Shown piece after piece: positions 1 through 8,892 of a stretch of 64,000 bases of DNA (position 1 is its first letter; each line of letters opens with the position of its first letter). Position numbers and translations under genes: made by a program. Origin of the DNA: Nonlabens xylanidelens (GTDB lineage: Bacteria; Bacteroidota; Bacteroidia; Flavobacteriales; Flavobacteriaceae). The DNA lies in NCBI RefSeq assembly GCF_002934445.1, contig NZ_PTJE01000001.1, positions 310,001 to 374,000 of the forward strand, in the 5' to 3' direction. The notes below the pieces were generated by a model. That model worked only from the letters and a program-made list of their open reading frames with translations. It was not told the DNA's origin and did not search any database.

Positions 1-170
1 CAGTCTATATTACGTACGTCATCACCGAACTGGTACTGTCGCACCTCACTAAAAGTCATTCCACGACCTTTAAAAGCACTATGATACTCGCCACCAAATA
101 CTGCGTCGCTTAAACGACGAGTCTTGATCTCGATTTTACGTACTTTTTTAAGAAGCTCTTGTGTATTCAT
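1..170 (-). CDS. DUF58 domain protein, N-terminal part (cut by window edge)
   Basis: Reading the minus strand from the ATG at 170 gives 56 complete codons beginning MNTQELLKKVRKIEIK and running through FKGRGM and GDDVRNID before the window ends. This is the characteristic start of the Bacteroidota DUF58 proteins that sit next to a MoxR ATPase in the Bat (aerotolerance-like) operons. The gene lies 113 bp downstream of moxR on the same strand, so the two are probably co-transcribed. Family role, from knowledge: a partner of MoxR AAA+ ATPases whose exact function is unsettled. The catalytic or metal-binding part is outside the window. Confidence 0.85.
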   Translation of the reverse strand, partial: MNTQELLKKVRKIEIKTRRLSDAVFGGEYHSAFKGRGMTFSEVRQYQFGDDVRNID

Positions 171-283
171 ACAGCGTGTACTCTATATAAGTTAATTGAA
201 ATTGATTTTTTATCAGCATCAATAGATTATGAACGACTCTATTTTTTCAAGAATCAACACCTATTGATTTTATTTCAATAGAA

Positions 284-1288
284 CTATGGTACCTCTATCG
301 TATTCACGATCTTGTTTACTATATCTTCAGTTGTGTAGTTCTCAGCTTCGGCCTCATAAGTAATACCTATTCTGTGACGCAATACGTCTAGTACTACTGC
401 ACGCACATCTTCTGGCACAACATAACCACGTCGCTTAATAAATGCATAACATTTTGCAGCTTTGGCAAGGTTAATAGATCCACGAGGTGATGCTCCAAAT
501 GAGATCAACGGCTTCAAGTCTGCCAGATTATATTTTTCTGGATAACGAGTCGCAAATATGATATCTAGAATATACTTCTCGATCTTCTCGTCCATATATA
601 CGATTTCTACCGCATCTTGAGCGCGTAAAATTTGCTCTACAGACACTACAGCGTTAGGCTCTGTAAAGTCTTTTTTTAGATTTGCTCGCATGATGTATTG
701 CTCGTCTGCAATAGTTGGGTAATCTATTACCGTTTTTAACATAAAACGGTCCATTTGCGCTTCTGGTAATGGATAAGTACCTTCTTGATCTACTGGGTTT
801 TGAGTTGCCATTACTAAGAACGGTTTCTGTAATTTAAAAGTCTCATCACCTATAGTAACCTGCTTCTCTTGCATGGCTTCTAGTAGAGCACTTTGCACCT
901 TTGCTGGCGCACGGTTTATCTCATCTGCGAGGACAAAGTTTGCAAAAATAGGTCCTTTCTTGATGTTGAATTCACCATCCTTCATGTTATAGATTAATGT
1001 CCCCACAACATCTGCCGGTAATAAATCTGGTGTAAACTGTATTCTTGAAAAAGATCCACTTACCGCCTTAGAAAGAGTCGTAATAGCAAGTGTCTTTGCT
1101 AGTCCAGGTACACCTTCTAATAGAATGTGCCCGCGACCTAAGAGACCTATAAGCAATCGTTCTATCATGTATTGTTGACCTACAATTACCTTGTTCATTT
1201 CATTAACAAGTAATTCTACGAACTGGCTTTCTTGTGCTACCTTTTCATTGATACTCGCAATATCTACCTGCGTGCTTTGTTGATCCAT
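284..1288 (-). CDS. MoxR-family AAA+ ATPase
   Basis: About 334 residues. Walker A GVPGLAKT lies at residues 59-66 and Walker B LADEINRAP around 120-127, followed by a sensor segment (MATQNPVDQEGTYPLPEAQMDRF) typical of MoxR. MoxR ATPases act as chaperone-like partners of VWA and DUF58 proteins; a DUF58 gene follows directly downstream. The frame stays open to an ATG at 1330, but I choose the ATG at 1288 (MDQQSTQVDIA) because the extra 14 residues look like read-through of leader sequence. No zinc site or membrane segment is seen. The family assignment is firm; the specific substrate is unknown. Confidence 0.9.
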   Translation of the reverse strand: MDQQSTQVDIASINEKVAQESQFVELLVNEMNKVIVGQQYMIERLLIGLLGRGHILLEGVPGLAKTLAITTLSKAVSGSFSRIQFTPDLLPADVVGTLIYNMKDGEFNIKKGPIFANFVLADEINRAPAKVQSALLEAMQEKQVTIGDETFKLQKPFLVMATQNPVDQEGTYPLPEAQMDRFMLKTVIDYPTIADEQYIMRANLKKDFTEPNAVVSVEQILRAQDAVEIVYMDEKIEKYILDIIFATRYPEKYNLADLKPLISFGASPRGSINLAKAAKCYAFIKRRGYVVPEDVRAVVLDVLRHRIGITYEAEAENYTTEDIVNKIVNTIEVP

Positions 1289-1387
1289 AATAGTATTTTC
1301 TTTAATCTTATTAATTGCAAAAATGTCCAAACATTAAATTTTGAACTGTTTAAAAGCTGTTAAAATTAGCCCTACCTCTGTGACTAC

Positions 1388-1395
1388 CAAATTTA
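1388..1395 (-). promoter_or_regulatory. possible -7 box for moxR
   Basis: On the minus strand this reads TAAATTTG, matching the Bacteroidota -7 consensus TAnnTTTG. No TTG stands at the expected -33 position, so it is a weak call. It would give a leader of roughly 90 nt before the ATG at 1288. Confidence 0.3.
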
Positions 1396-1458
1396 AAGAA
1401 GGTCTAATTGATAAACTTCACAGAAGTATACTTTTATGTTATCGATTGTTAACGTTAC

Positions 1459-1474
1459 CGCTTTCGCGAAAGCG
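1459..1474. repeat. iterated palindrome, copy 1 (exact, intergenic)
   Basis: Exact CGCTTTCGCGAAAGCG in the divergent moxR/SDR intergenic region. It lies 18 bp upstream of the possible -33 TTG of the SDR promoter. Confidence 0.95.
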
Positions 1475-1491
1475 AGGTTAAAATAAACATC

Positions 1492-1517
1492 TTGCTAACA
1501 CCTTTTCCCTACTTTTG
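1492..1517 (+). promoter_or_regulatory. promoter of the SDR gene
   Basis: TACTTTTG at 1510-1517 matches TAnnTTTG, with a TTG at 1492-1494 (15 nt gap, a little short of the usual 19). Transcription would begin near 1523, just before the ATG at 1533. This placement argues against a TTG start at 1515, which lies inside the -7 box. Confidence 0.5.
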
Positions 1518-1532
1518 TACAAAGAACCTGAT

Positions 1533-2285
1533 ATGAAAACTGCTTTAATTACTGGCGCAACTAGTGGAATAGGACTGGCAACCGCACAAACTCTAGCCGA
1601 TAACAATTATGCCCTTGTACTTTGTGGACGTAACGAAGAAAAGCTGGCCGAATTAAAAGAAGAGCTTTCTGAACTCGTTCCTGTGGAGACTTTATGCTTT
1701 GATGTACGTGATAAAGAAAAAGTAGAAGAACAAATTAACAGTCTTACAGAATTCCCTTTTAATGAGATCAATATCCTAATAAATAATGCAGGTAACGCTC
1801 ATGGACTGGACCCTATAGATAAAGGTAACCTAGAAGATTGGGACGCTATGATGGATATAAATGTAAAAGGATTGCTTTATGTAAGTCATGCGATTATACC
1901 TAAAATGAGAGAACGTAAAAACGGACATATCATCAACATAGGTTCTACCGCTGGTAAAGAAGTGTACCCAAATGGGAACGTGTATTGTGGCTCTAAGCAC
2001 GCTGTAGATGCTATCACTACAGGTATGCGACTGGATTTAAACCCATATAACATAAGAGTAGGTGCTGTAAATCCAGGACTGGTACAGACTAACTTCAGTG
2101 AGGTGCGATTTAAAGGAGATACAGAACGAGCAGACAAAGTGTATCAAGGTTACATGGCTTTACAACCACAAGATGTTGCAGAGGTTATTCTATTTGCCGT
2201 AACGCGACCACCGCATGTTAACATTGCAGACTTAACCGTGATGTGTACCGCACAGGCAAGTAGCGTAGTGTTGAAGAAAGACTAG
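1533..2285 (+). CDS. short-chain dehydrogenase/reductase (YdfG-like)
   Basis: A 250-residue classical SDR. The cofactor-binding TGATSGIG is at residues 8-15, NNAG at 84-87, and the catalytic Ser138, Tyr151 and Lys155 (YCGSK) are all present. R33 after the second strand favours NADP over NAD. The closest family by feel is the YdfG group (3-hydroxy acid / serine dehydrogenases), but the substrate cannot be read from sequence. An in-frame TTG at 1515 would add six residues, but it falls inside the promoter, so the ATG at 1533 is chosen. It stands alone, with a lipoprotein gene 49 bp downstream. Confidence 0.9.
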   Translation: MKTALITGATSGIGLATAQTLADNNYALVLCGRNEEKLAELKEELSELVPVETLCFDVRDKEKVEEQINSLTEFPFNEINILINNAGNAHGLDPIDKGNLEDWDAMMDINVKGLLYVSHAIIPKMRERKNGHIINIGSTAGKEVYPNGNVYCGSKHAVDAITTGMRLDLNPYNIRVGAVNPGLVQTNFSEVRFKGDTERADKVYQGYMALQPQDVAEVILFAVTRPPHVNIADLTVMCTAQASSVVLKKD

Positions 2286-2334
2286 AAACACCTTTCTTAT
2301 CAAAGCTTTTAAAAGAAGATAAAATAAACAAATC

Positions 2335-2721
2335 ATGAAAAAATTAATCCTCTTACTGAGCATTATACTTCTTGCGTCATGCACACAAGAAGTAGAACCT
2401 ACTATCGAAAACATGAATTCTATTTTTGAAAGCAAAGATTTTACTATCGAGTATCATCTGACAGATGCAAGGGTAGAATCCATGAGTTTTATTGAAGACA
2501 TTTTAGTTTACAAAGCAAATGATAGTGTTGTAAGAAAAACGATCTCCTTTGATGATGCATTACTGATCAACCAACTTATCCAAGAAAAATTTAAACAACA
2601 CGACAGTAACAATAAGGAAACCCCTTCTATAATTGTATTAAATACGGCAAAGAAGGTAACTTTGAAAATTCCTAACTATGAGGTGGACTACCTCAATTTA
2701 ATTAACAAATTAGACCTATAA
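2335..2721 (+). CDS. small lipoprotein of unknown function
   Basis: A 128-residue product with a lipoprotein signal peptide: MKK, a hydrophobic run, then the lipobox LASC with Cys16 as the lipidation site. The mature part is polar, with no motif I recognise. The stop codon is two bases before the hemB ATG, so it is co-transcribed with hemB. Nothing in the sequence links it to haem synthesis. It is probably anchored in the periplasmic face of a membrane. The gene call is secure from the signal, frame and spacing; the function is not known. Confidence 0.75.
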   Translation: MKKLILLLSIILLASCTQEVEPTIENMNSIFESKDFTIEYHLTDARVESMSFIEDILVYKANDSVVRKTISFDDALLINQLIQEKFKQHDSNNKETPSIIVLNTAKKVTLKIPNYEVDYLNLINKLDL

Positions 2722-2723
2722 AT

Positions 2724-3698
2724 ATGTTCCCATTAAGAAGAAACAGAAGATTAAGAACTAGCCCAGCAGTAAGATCTTTAGTACAACAAACGTTGATCTC
2801 ACCTAATGATTTTATAGTACCATTATTTGTAGTAGAAGGAAATGGCATCAAGGAAGAAATAGCCTCTATGCCGGACTATTACCGATACAGTCTAGATCTT
2901 TTAAAGAAAGAAGTACAATTATTATGGGACATGGGATTAAAAAGCGTCTTACTCTTTGTTAAAGTACCAGACCATTTAAAAGACAACAAAGGGACCGAGG
3001 CTATTAATAAAGATGGACTGATGCAACGAGCTATTAAAACCGTTAAGGATGTTGCACCAGGAATGTATGTAATGACAGATGTGGCTCTCGATCCTTTTTC
3101 TAGTTTTGGTCATGATGGAATAGTAGAGAATAACAAAATTCTTAATGACGCTACTTGCGAGGTACTTGCACAAATGAGTATTTCTCATGCACAAGCTGGT
3201 GCAGACATGCTCGCACCTAGCGACATGATGGACGGACGTATTCTTTACATAAGAGAAGCACTGGAAGAAGAAGGGTTTACAGATACTGGAATTATGAGTT
3301 ATTCTGCAAAGTATGCTAGTGCTTTTTACGGTCCCTTTAGAGATGCACTGGATAGCGCACCAGGTTTTGGAGATAAAAAAACCTATCAAATGGATCCTGC
3401 AAATCGTAATGAAGCCATAAAAGAAACTTTAATGGATATCGATGAAGGAGCAGATATCGTTATGGTAAAACCTGGACTATGCTACCTAGACATAGTTAGA
3501 GATATTAAAAACGAAGTAGATGTTCCTGTAAGCGTGTATCAAGTAAGTGGAGAATATTCCATGCTTAAAGCTGCTGCAGAAAAAGGATGGTTAAATCATG
3601 ATGCCGTAATGATGGAACAAACTATCGCTATTAAAAGAGCTGGAGCAGATTTAATAGCTAGTTATTTTGCAAAAGATGTAGTGAAGTTGATTTCTTAA
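2724..3698 (+). CDS. hemB: delta-aminolevulinic acid dehydratase (porphobilinogen synthase)
   Basis: A 324-residue, full-length HemB, which condenses two 5-aminolevulinate molecules to porphobilinogen in haem synthesis. The two Schiff-base lysines are Lys196 (SAKYASAFYGPFRDA) and Lys249 (VMVKPGLCYLD). The segment that carries three zinc-binding cysteines in zinc-type enzymes reads DVALDPFSSFGHDG here and has no cysteine. This is therefore a zinc-independent, magnesium-type enzyme, judged by comparison with known families. The ATG is two bases after the preceding lipoprotein stop. hemN, a later step of the pathway, is at 60 kb in this window. Confidence 0.97.
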   Translation: MFPLRRNRRLRTSPAVRSLVQQTLISPNDFIVPLFVVEGNGIKEEIASMPDYYRYSLDLLKKEVQLLWDMGLKSVLLFVKVPDHLKDNKGTEAINKDGLMQRAIKTVKDVAPGMYVMTDVALDPFSSFGHDGIVENNKILNDATCEVLAQMSISHAQAGADMLAPSDMMDGRILYIREALEEEGFTDTGIMSYSAKYASAFYGPFRDALDSAPGFGDKKTYQMDPANRNEAIKETLMDIDEGADIVMVKPGLCYLDIVRDIKNEVDVPVSVYQVSGEYSMLKAAAEKGWLNHDAVMMEQTIAIKRAGADLIASYFAKDVVKLIS

Positions 3699-3714
3699 AT
3701 AAGAACAAATTTTA

Positions 3715-3754
3715 TCCCCTAAAGCTAGAATTAATTCTACCCTTAGGGGATTTT
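3715..3754 (+). terminator. terminator after hemB
   Basis: Inverted repeat TCCCCTAA (3715-3722) / TTAGGGGA (3743-3750) followed by TTTTCTTT. It ends the lipoprotein-hemB unit. Confidence 0.75.
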
Positions 3755-3800
3755 CTTTAAAACCATCAATTATCATTAGTTTTAGAACTTTTAAAAACCA

Positions 3801-4274
3801 ATGCCCAAAGATTCTTACACCGTAGAAGAAGCGACTCGTTCCATAGAGCGATACTGTGCCTATCAAGAGCGCTGTCATAAAGATGTGGAGGATAAATTAA
3901 AAAGCATGGGTGTTATTCAACTAGCAATAGATGAAATCATACCCCACTTGATCCATCACAAATTCTTGAATGAAACACGTTATGCCGAGGCTTTTGCGAG
4001 GGGAAAATTCCGTATTAAAAGTTGGGGAAGAGTACGTATAGTGCGCGAACTTAAAATGAAAGGCCTTAATGAACGTACTATAAAGATAGGACTCAAAGAG
4101 ATATCTGATGTCGATTATGAGATTGCTTTGGATACGCTTTCGCGAAAGCGATTACAACAAATAACTACGGAAAGTGATAAATATAAAAAGCGTAAAAAAC
4201 TTGCCGATTACCTGCTCTATAGAGGCTGGGAAAGCCACCTAGTTTATGCAAAAGCTGTAGAGCTTATTCCTTGA
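3801..4274 (+). CDS. recX: regulatory protein RecX
   Basis: A 157-residue protein with the three-helix repeats of RecX, including the RSYxxRxxxRxxxxKG-like elements KFRIKSWGRVRIVRELKMKGL. RecX binds and restrains RecA filaments. recA is not adjacent. The iterated palindrome (4135-4150) lies inside the gene and encodes TLSRKR near residue 115. The 3' end overlaps the convergent cupin gene by 11 bp and no terminator separates them. Length and helix pattern fit the family. Confidence 0.88.
   Translation: MPKDSYTVEEATRSIERYCAYQERCHKDVEDKLKSMGVIQLAIDEIIPHLIHHKFLNETRYAEAFARGKFRIKSWGRVRIVRELKMKGLNERTIKIGLKEISDVDYEIALDTLSRKRLQQITTESDKYKKRKKLADYLLYRGWESHLVYAKAVELIP
4135..4150. repeat. iterated palindrome, copy 2 (exact, in recX)
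   Basis: Exact 16-mer within recX, read in the frame that gives LSRKR. Confidence 0.95.
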
Positions 4275-5136
4275 TATTTAGATTTTCGTGGGTTCTAATT
4301 ATCGCTTTTTCATTTTTATAATCTATCCACTCCTGTCCTTTACGTTTGCGCATAAAGTTATCATAATGACGCATAAACAGTAAATTATAAAGCGCTTTAC
4401 TTAAATTTTTAATCTTTCTAGGATAAGAACGCAAACTTATAGAAAACCCTGGCGTTAGGTAATGCATGTAATGCCAGTATCCCTCGGGCATGTACAACAT
4501 CTCTCCATGATTAAGCTCACATACAAAACCTTGTGCCTGTTTTAAAGCTGGCCATTTTTCAAAATCTGGATTTGAGAAATCTATATCTTCTCTAGCAATT
4601 AAAGAATGTGGCACTCTATATAAATAAGGCGACTGATCTGGAGGAAAAATCACACATCTCTTTTTACCATGGAAATGGAAGTGAAGGATGTTAGTGAAGT
4701 CTATATCAAAATGCATAAAAACCTTAGAGTCCGTACCACCGAAGAACATCATCGGTAAACCCTTGATCAATCGCATTCCTAATTTAGGGAATTTAAAATC
4801 TGTTTGAAGTACTGGTACCTCACTCATAATATTATAGAGGAAGATTCTGAAATTAGTAGGTTTCTTTTTAAGAAGATCTACATATTCAGACATCTTCATC
4901 TCTGCGTGTGCTTGATTAAAACCCTCGTCATGTTTTACAGGACGGTCATCATAAAGAGGCACGGTTTTATCTCCAGCAACTTGCTTTATATATTCTAGAT
5001 TCCATTTTTTATAAGCGGGCCAGTCTTGAGTTAATTTTTCAATAACTACAGGGCGCTGTGGCTTGAGATAATTTTTTATAAAATCATCTTTACTTATCGT
5101 GGAAACACGCGGTATTTGTTTAAGGTTGAGTTGCAT
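4264..5136 (-). CDS. cupin-like (JmjC-type) protein, putative Fe(II)/2-oxoglutarate dioxygenase
   Basis: A 290-residue member of the cupin_8 group, related to factor-inhibiting-HIF-like hydroxylases. A facial iron triad is visible: His142 and Asp144 in MHFDIDF, and His222 in the PEGYWHYMHY strand. Lys158/Lys159 (HGKKR) is a candidate 2-oxoglutarate contact. In the family such proteins hydroxylate protein or small-molecule substrates; the substrate here is unknown. It lies 50 bp downstream of bioB on the same strand. However, a TAnnTTTG box just upstream suggests its own promoter, so a biotin role should not be assumed. Confidence 0.8.
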   Translation of the reverse strand: MQLNLKQIPRVSTISKDDFIKNYLKPQRPVVIEKLTQDWPAYKKWNLEYIKQVAGDKTVPLYDDRPVKHDEGFNQAHAEMKMSEYVDLLKKKPTNFRIFLYNIMSEVPVLQTDFKFPKLGMRLIKGLPMMFFGGTDSKVFMHFDIDFTNILHFHFHGKKRCVIFPPDQSPYLYRVPHSLIAREDIDFSNPDFEKWPALKQAQGFVCELNHGEMLYMPEGYWHYMHYLTPGFSISLRSYPRKIKNLSKALYNLLFMRHYDNFMRKRKGQEWIDYKNEKAIIRTHENLNIKE

Positions 5137-5146
5137 AAATAGCGTA

Positions 5147-5154
5147 CAAACTTA
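5147..5154 (-). promoter_or_regulatory. possible -7 box for the cupin-like gene
   Basis: Minus strand TAAGTTTG, 10 nt upstream of the ATG at 5136. No TTG at the exact -33 position. Confidence 0.4.
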
Positions 5155-5186
5155 AGTAATGAAACAAAGAAAGTCTACGTAGTTAA

Positions 5187-6275
5187 CTATGCTTTAACGG
5201 CTTTACCAGCTTGTTTAGCCTCCTCATTACGCTCGATCTTATGACCTGGACGAGACCATTTAGGCTTTTCACCTTGATCCTTATATTCAGAATATTGAGC
5301 TTCTACCGTTTCTGGTTGTGCCTTTTTTACAAATGGTTTCATAGGCTCTAGTCCTAATAATTCAAACATTTTCATGTCTTCATTCACATCTGGATTAGGT
5401 GTGGTAAGTAATTTATCACCTGCAAATATAGAATTAGCTCCTGCAAAGAAACACATCGCCTGTCCTTCTCTAGACATGTCTGTTCTACCAGCACTTAGTC
5501 TTACCTGTGTTTGTGGCATTACTATACGCGTAGTAGCAACCATACGTATCATTTCCCAAATAGAAACAGGTTGTTGCTCCTCAAGTGGTGTACCTTCTAC
5601 AGCAACAAGTGCGTTGATAGGTGTACTTTCTGGTTGTGGACTTAAACTAGCTAGTGCAACTAACATACCTGCACGATCTTCTATATTTTCTCCCATACCT
5701 ATAATACCACCACTACATACGGTAACGTTAGTTTTACGTACGTTATCTATAGTATCTAATCTATCTTGGTAACCACGAGTAGAAATTACTTCTTTATAAT
5801 ACTCTTCAGAACTGTCTAGGTTGTGATTATAAGCATATAATCCAGCCTCTGCTAGACGGTGTGCCTGATTTTCAGTGATCATACCTAGAGTACAACACAC
5901 TTCCATATCTAATTTATTAATAGTACGTACCATTTCTAACACTTGGTCAAATTCTGGCCCGTCTTTTACATTTCTCCATGCTGCTCCCATACATACACGA
6001 GAACTACCACTAGATTTTGCTCTTAAAGCCTGTGCTTTTACTTGTTGCACAGACATTAAATCATTTCCTTCTACGTCGGTATGATAACGAGCTGCCTGTG
6101 GACAGTACCCACAATCTTCTGGACAACCGCCAGTTTTAATAGAAAGAAGTGTAGAAACTTGTACCTGATTAGGGTTATGAAATTCTCTATGAATAGTCGC
6201 CGCATCATATAACAAATTCATAATCGGTCTGTTATAAACTTCTAATATTTCTTCTTTAGTCCAGTCGTGTCTCAT
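5187..6275 (-). CDS. bioB: biotin synthase
   Basis: A 362-residue radical-SAM enzyme that inserts sulfur into dethiobiotin. The [4Fe-4S]-binding CxxxCxxC is Cys51, Cys55 and Cys58 (GGCPEDCGYCPQAARYHT), and conserved cysteines for the auxiliary cluster follow (RVCMGAAWR, EVCCTLGM, VCSGGIIGMGE). The last 25 or so residues are a lysine/glutamate-rich tail. It is the final gene of the leftward biotin cluster, 116 bp after the ketoacyl synthase. I see no clear promoter box in that gap. Dethiobiotin comes from bioD in the same cluster. Confidence 0.97.
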   Translation of the reverse strand: MRHDWTKEEILEVYNRPIMNLLYDAATIHREFHNPNQVQVSTLLSIKTGGCPEDCGYCPQAARYHTDVEGNDLMSVQQVKAQALRAKSSGSSRVCMGAAWRNVKDGPEFDQVLEMVRTINKLDMEVCCTLGMITENQAHRLAEAGLYAYNHNLDSSEEYYKEVISTRGYQDRLDTIDNVRKTNVTVCSGGIIGMGENIEDRAGMLVALASLSPQPESTPINALVAVEGTPLEEQQPVSIWEMIRMVATTRIVMPQTQVRLSAGRTDMSREGQAMCFFAGANSIFAGDKLLTTPNPDVNEDMKMFELLGLEPMKPFVKKAQPETVEAQYSEYKDQGEKPKWSRPGHKIERNEEAKQAGKAVKA

Positions 6276-6391
6276 AATCGTATTCTACGTTAAAAAGGTA
6301 AAAATAAGGTTTCCTTAAGTAATAGCTACAATGAATTAATGTTAAAGAAAAGCACTTATTATTATCAAATTATTAGTTTTTAATTCTAGTA

Positions 6392-7513
6392 TTATTTTTC
6401 TATCAGTAAACTTACTGCATTACCACCAAAGCCAGTCGCGTTGATTAAAATACGTTTAGGTATTCTAACATCTCCACGCGGATTCACAAATGAATCTTCT
6501 AAAAATGGAACAGTAAACATACTCTGTGATTGCAACATTTCTATTCCCATAGCTAGATTAAGCGCACTACTTGCACCTAGCGCATGACCTAATTGCCATT
6601 TATTATTACATAAACGCGGATATTGATCTCCAAAAATGCTCTTAATCGCAGTAAACTCTGCTCTATCTCCTTTTATTGTTCCAGGTGCATGAGTGATAAT
6701 TGCATCTACATCTTCTAGATTCATATGCTGTGTTGCCTGCCTCATTGATTCTTGAAGACAGTCTCCACTAGCGGTTACAGATGTTGCACTAGCTAGTTTT
6801 TCTATAGCGCTACCATAACCTGTTATTGTTGCAACACTGTTATTATCTTCTTTAGAAAGTAAAAACACAGCAGCAGCTTCTCCTAGAATCATGGAGTTTT
6901 GTGTCTTATCTAGATCCAGTGCTTTACATGGATACTGATCGGTATCTCGTGAATATATGCGTAAAGCCTGCATTTGACTCACTGTAAATGGTGTTAAAGG
7001 CGCTTCACTACCACCAGCTATAAAGCTAGTCGCCATACCACTTTCTAACCATGCAATAGCATTAAGTATCGCATGGGATGCCGTTGCACAGGTAATACTA
7101 TGTGAAAAAGCAGTTCCTTTAAGACCCAGATCTTGTGCTACCCAACTCGATATATTACCTAGTGTAGTTAATGGAGATGTTGCCGTTGGTACGGTTCCGC
7201 TTTCGCGAAAGCGAGAATAAAACTCTTCCCATAAACCAGTTGCACCACGACTAGAACCTATATTAATGCCCGTTTGTGATGGAACATTTTTCAAAGATCT
7301 AGCGGATAATAACGCCAGTTGCACACTACGGTCCAAGGATTTATACGATTCATTTTCTTTTAAAAATGCATTTAACTGAGTTTCTTTTCCGCTAGAAATA
7401 GGACCTACCCAAGCACTGTCTTTTTTATTAAAAAAACTAGTTTCTTGTTGATCTTTAAAAGAGTCTACCGCAGCTACCATGGCTGCATCGTTAATATATA
7501 TAGGGTTTTTCAC
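6392..7513 (-). CDS. beta-ketoacyl-ACP synthase (KAS I/II type) in the biotin cluster
   Basis: A 373-residue thiolase-fold condensing enzyme, about 40 residues shorter than FabF. The catalytic triad is Cys142 (SITCATASHA), His275 (ITHAPGTIKGD, where most relatives have HGTGT) and His310 (QLGHALGASS). It is therefore likely active. It sits between bioA and bioB, and no bioC, bioH, bioW or bioI is in the cluster. A role in building or extending the pimeloyl thioester is an inference from this position. The iterated palindrome at 7198-7213 encodes SRFRESG around residues 100-106. Confidence 0.85.
   Translation of the reverse strand: MKNPIYINDAAMVAAVDSFKDQQETSFFNKKDSAWVGPISSGKETQLNAFLKENESYKSLDRSVQLALLSARSLKNVPSQTGINIGSSRGATGLWEEFYSRFRESGTVPTATSPLTTLGNISSWVAQDLGLKGTAFSHSITCATASHAILNAIAWLESGMATSFIAGGSEAPLTPFTVSQMQALRIYSRDTDQYPCKALDLDKTQNSMILGEAAAVFLLSKEDNNSVATITGYGSAIEKLASATSVTASGDCLQESMRQATQHMNLEDVDAIITHAPGTIKGDRAEFTAIKSIFGDQYPRLCNNKWQLGHALGASSALNLAMGIEMLQSQSMFTVPFLEDSFVNPRGDVRIPKRILINATGFGGNAVSLLIEK
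7198..7213. repeat. iterated palindrome, copy 3 (exact, in ketoacyl synthase)
   Basis: Exact 16-mer preceded by GTTC. On the coding strand it reads RFRES. Confidence 0.95.
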
Positions 7514-7614
7514 AAGCTTATTTACGACTGCAAAAATCGTGAAAAGAACTTAGATTAAAAATCTATTAATAAGTTCTTTTATACCGTTTCAACACAGATT
7601 GTTAGACCCTTAGA

Positions 7615-8892
7615 TTAACTAATCTGATCTAAAAACTCTTCTAATAATTGATAAATAAAGTCCAATTCTGCTGACGTGGTAGTAAATGGTGGCACAATGT
7701 AAACTGTTTTACCTAATGGCCTTAAAAACAAACCACGTTTCCAAAACCACTGAAACATCTCGTTACGTTTATTTCCATAACGTTCCATTTCTATGGCAAG
7801 GTCTATAGCAAGTATTACACCTCTAGTTCTAACTGCGGCAACATTATGGTGTGATTCAATTTTTGTTTTAAACTCTAAGTTAGATGCTTCTATATTTTTT
7901 ACACCTCTTTGAATACCCTCAGAGATTAATAAATCGATAGCAGCTGCAGCAACTGCACAACCTAGTGGATTACCAGAATAGGTATGTCCATGGAATAATC
8001 CTTTGGCAAGATTATCATCATAAAAGGCATCGTACACCTTTTGTGTACAAGAAGTAATTGCCATAGGCATGATACCACCGGTGAGCGCCTTTGATAAACA
8101 AATAACATCTGGTTTTGCCTCTATTTGATCACTAGCAAAATAAGTCCCTGTTTTACCAAAACCTGTCATCACCTCGTCTGCCACGGCGATAACTCCATGT
8201 TGTTGAAATTTTCTAATCACTTGGGACAGCGCAGCAGCATCATTAAGTTGCATGGCTGCAGCTCCTTGAACTAGCGGCTCATAAATAAAACTAGAAATCT
8301 CGTGTTTTTCTAAAAGAGAGTGTACTAATTCTAAAACTTGAGGAAGATTCTCATTTGTTGGAGCAGGAATACGCACCACATCTATAAAAAAGTCTTCAAA
8401 TGGCCCATTATAGACTGATAAACCACTAGCACTCATGGCACCAAAGGTATCTCCATGAAAACCATTTTCTAAGGCAACTACCATATTTCGTTTCTCACCT
8501 TTATTGAAGTGATACTGAAAAGCCATTTTAAGACCTATCTCTACACTAGTAGAACCATTCTCAGAAAAGAACAGTTTTTGCTGGTTATCTGGCAAGATAC
8601 CGATCAGTTTCTCACCCAATGTAGCAACAGGCTCATGAGTCATACCAGCAAAAACCACATGATGCAATTGATCTACTTGTTTCTTAATTGCGCCAGTAAG
8701 AACAGGATTTGTATGCCCATAACTACAGGTGTACCAGCTAGAAATACCGTCAAAGTATTTTTTACCATCAAAATCATACAGATAATTACCCTTTGCATGT
8801 GCAATCGCAAGAGGCTCACTAGCCGTTTTATGTTGCGTTAGTGGATGCCAAATGAAATCGGCATCATTTTTTATGATATCCTTTTTGATCAT
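7615..8892 (-). CDS. bioA: adenosylmethionine--8-amino-7-oxononanoate aminotransferase
   Basis: A 425-residue class III PLP aminotransferase that converts 7-keto-8-aminopelargonate to 7,8-diaminopelargonate using S-adenosylmethionine as amino donor. Lys268 (CLSKALTGG) is the PLP lysine and Asp239 (VADEVMTGFGKTG) the pyridine-nitrogen contact. The N-terminal WHPLTQ and SSWYTCSYGH motifs are BioA signatures that separate it from other class III enzymes. The start overlaps the bioD stop by 4 bp, so translation is coupled. A 101-bp gap separates it from the ketoacyl synthase gene downstream. Confidence 0.97.
   Translation of the reverse strand: MIKKDIIKNDADFIWHPLTQHKTASEPLAIAHAKGNYLYDFDGKKYFDGISSWYTCSYGHTNPVLTGAIKKQVDQLHHVVFAGMTHEPVATLGEKLIGILPDNQQKLFFSENGSTSVEIGLKMAFQYHFNKGEKRNMVVALENGFHGDTFGAMSASGLSVYNGPFEDFFIDVVRIPAPTNENLPQVLELVHSLLEKHEISSFIYEPLVQGAAAMQLNDAAALSQVIRKFQQHGVIAVADEVMTGFGKTGTYFASDQIEAKPDVICLSKALTGGIMPMAITSCTQKVYDAFYDDNLAKGLFHGHTYSGNPLGCAVAAAAIDLLISEGIQRGVKNIEASNLEFKTKIESHHNVAAVRTRGVILAIDLAIEMERYGNKRNEMFQWFWKRGLFLRPLGKTVYIVPPFTTTSAELDFIYQLLEEFLDQIS

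Noticed and set aside
5374-5772. 132-codon plus-strand frame inside bioB
   Set aside because: Fully antisense to a well-conserved biotin synthase; no independent signal.
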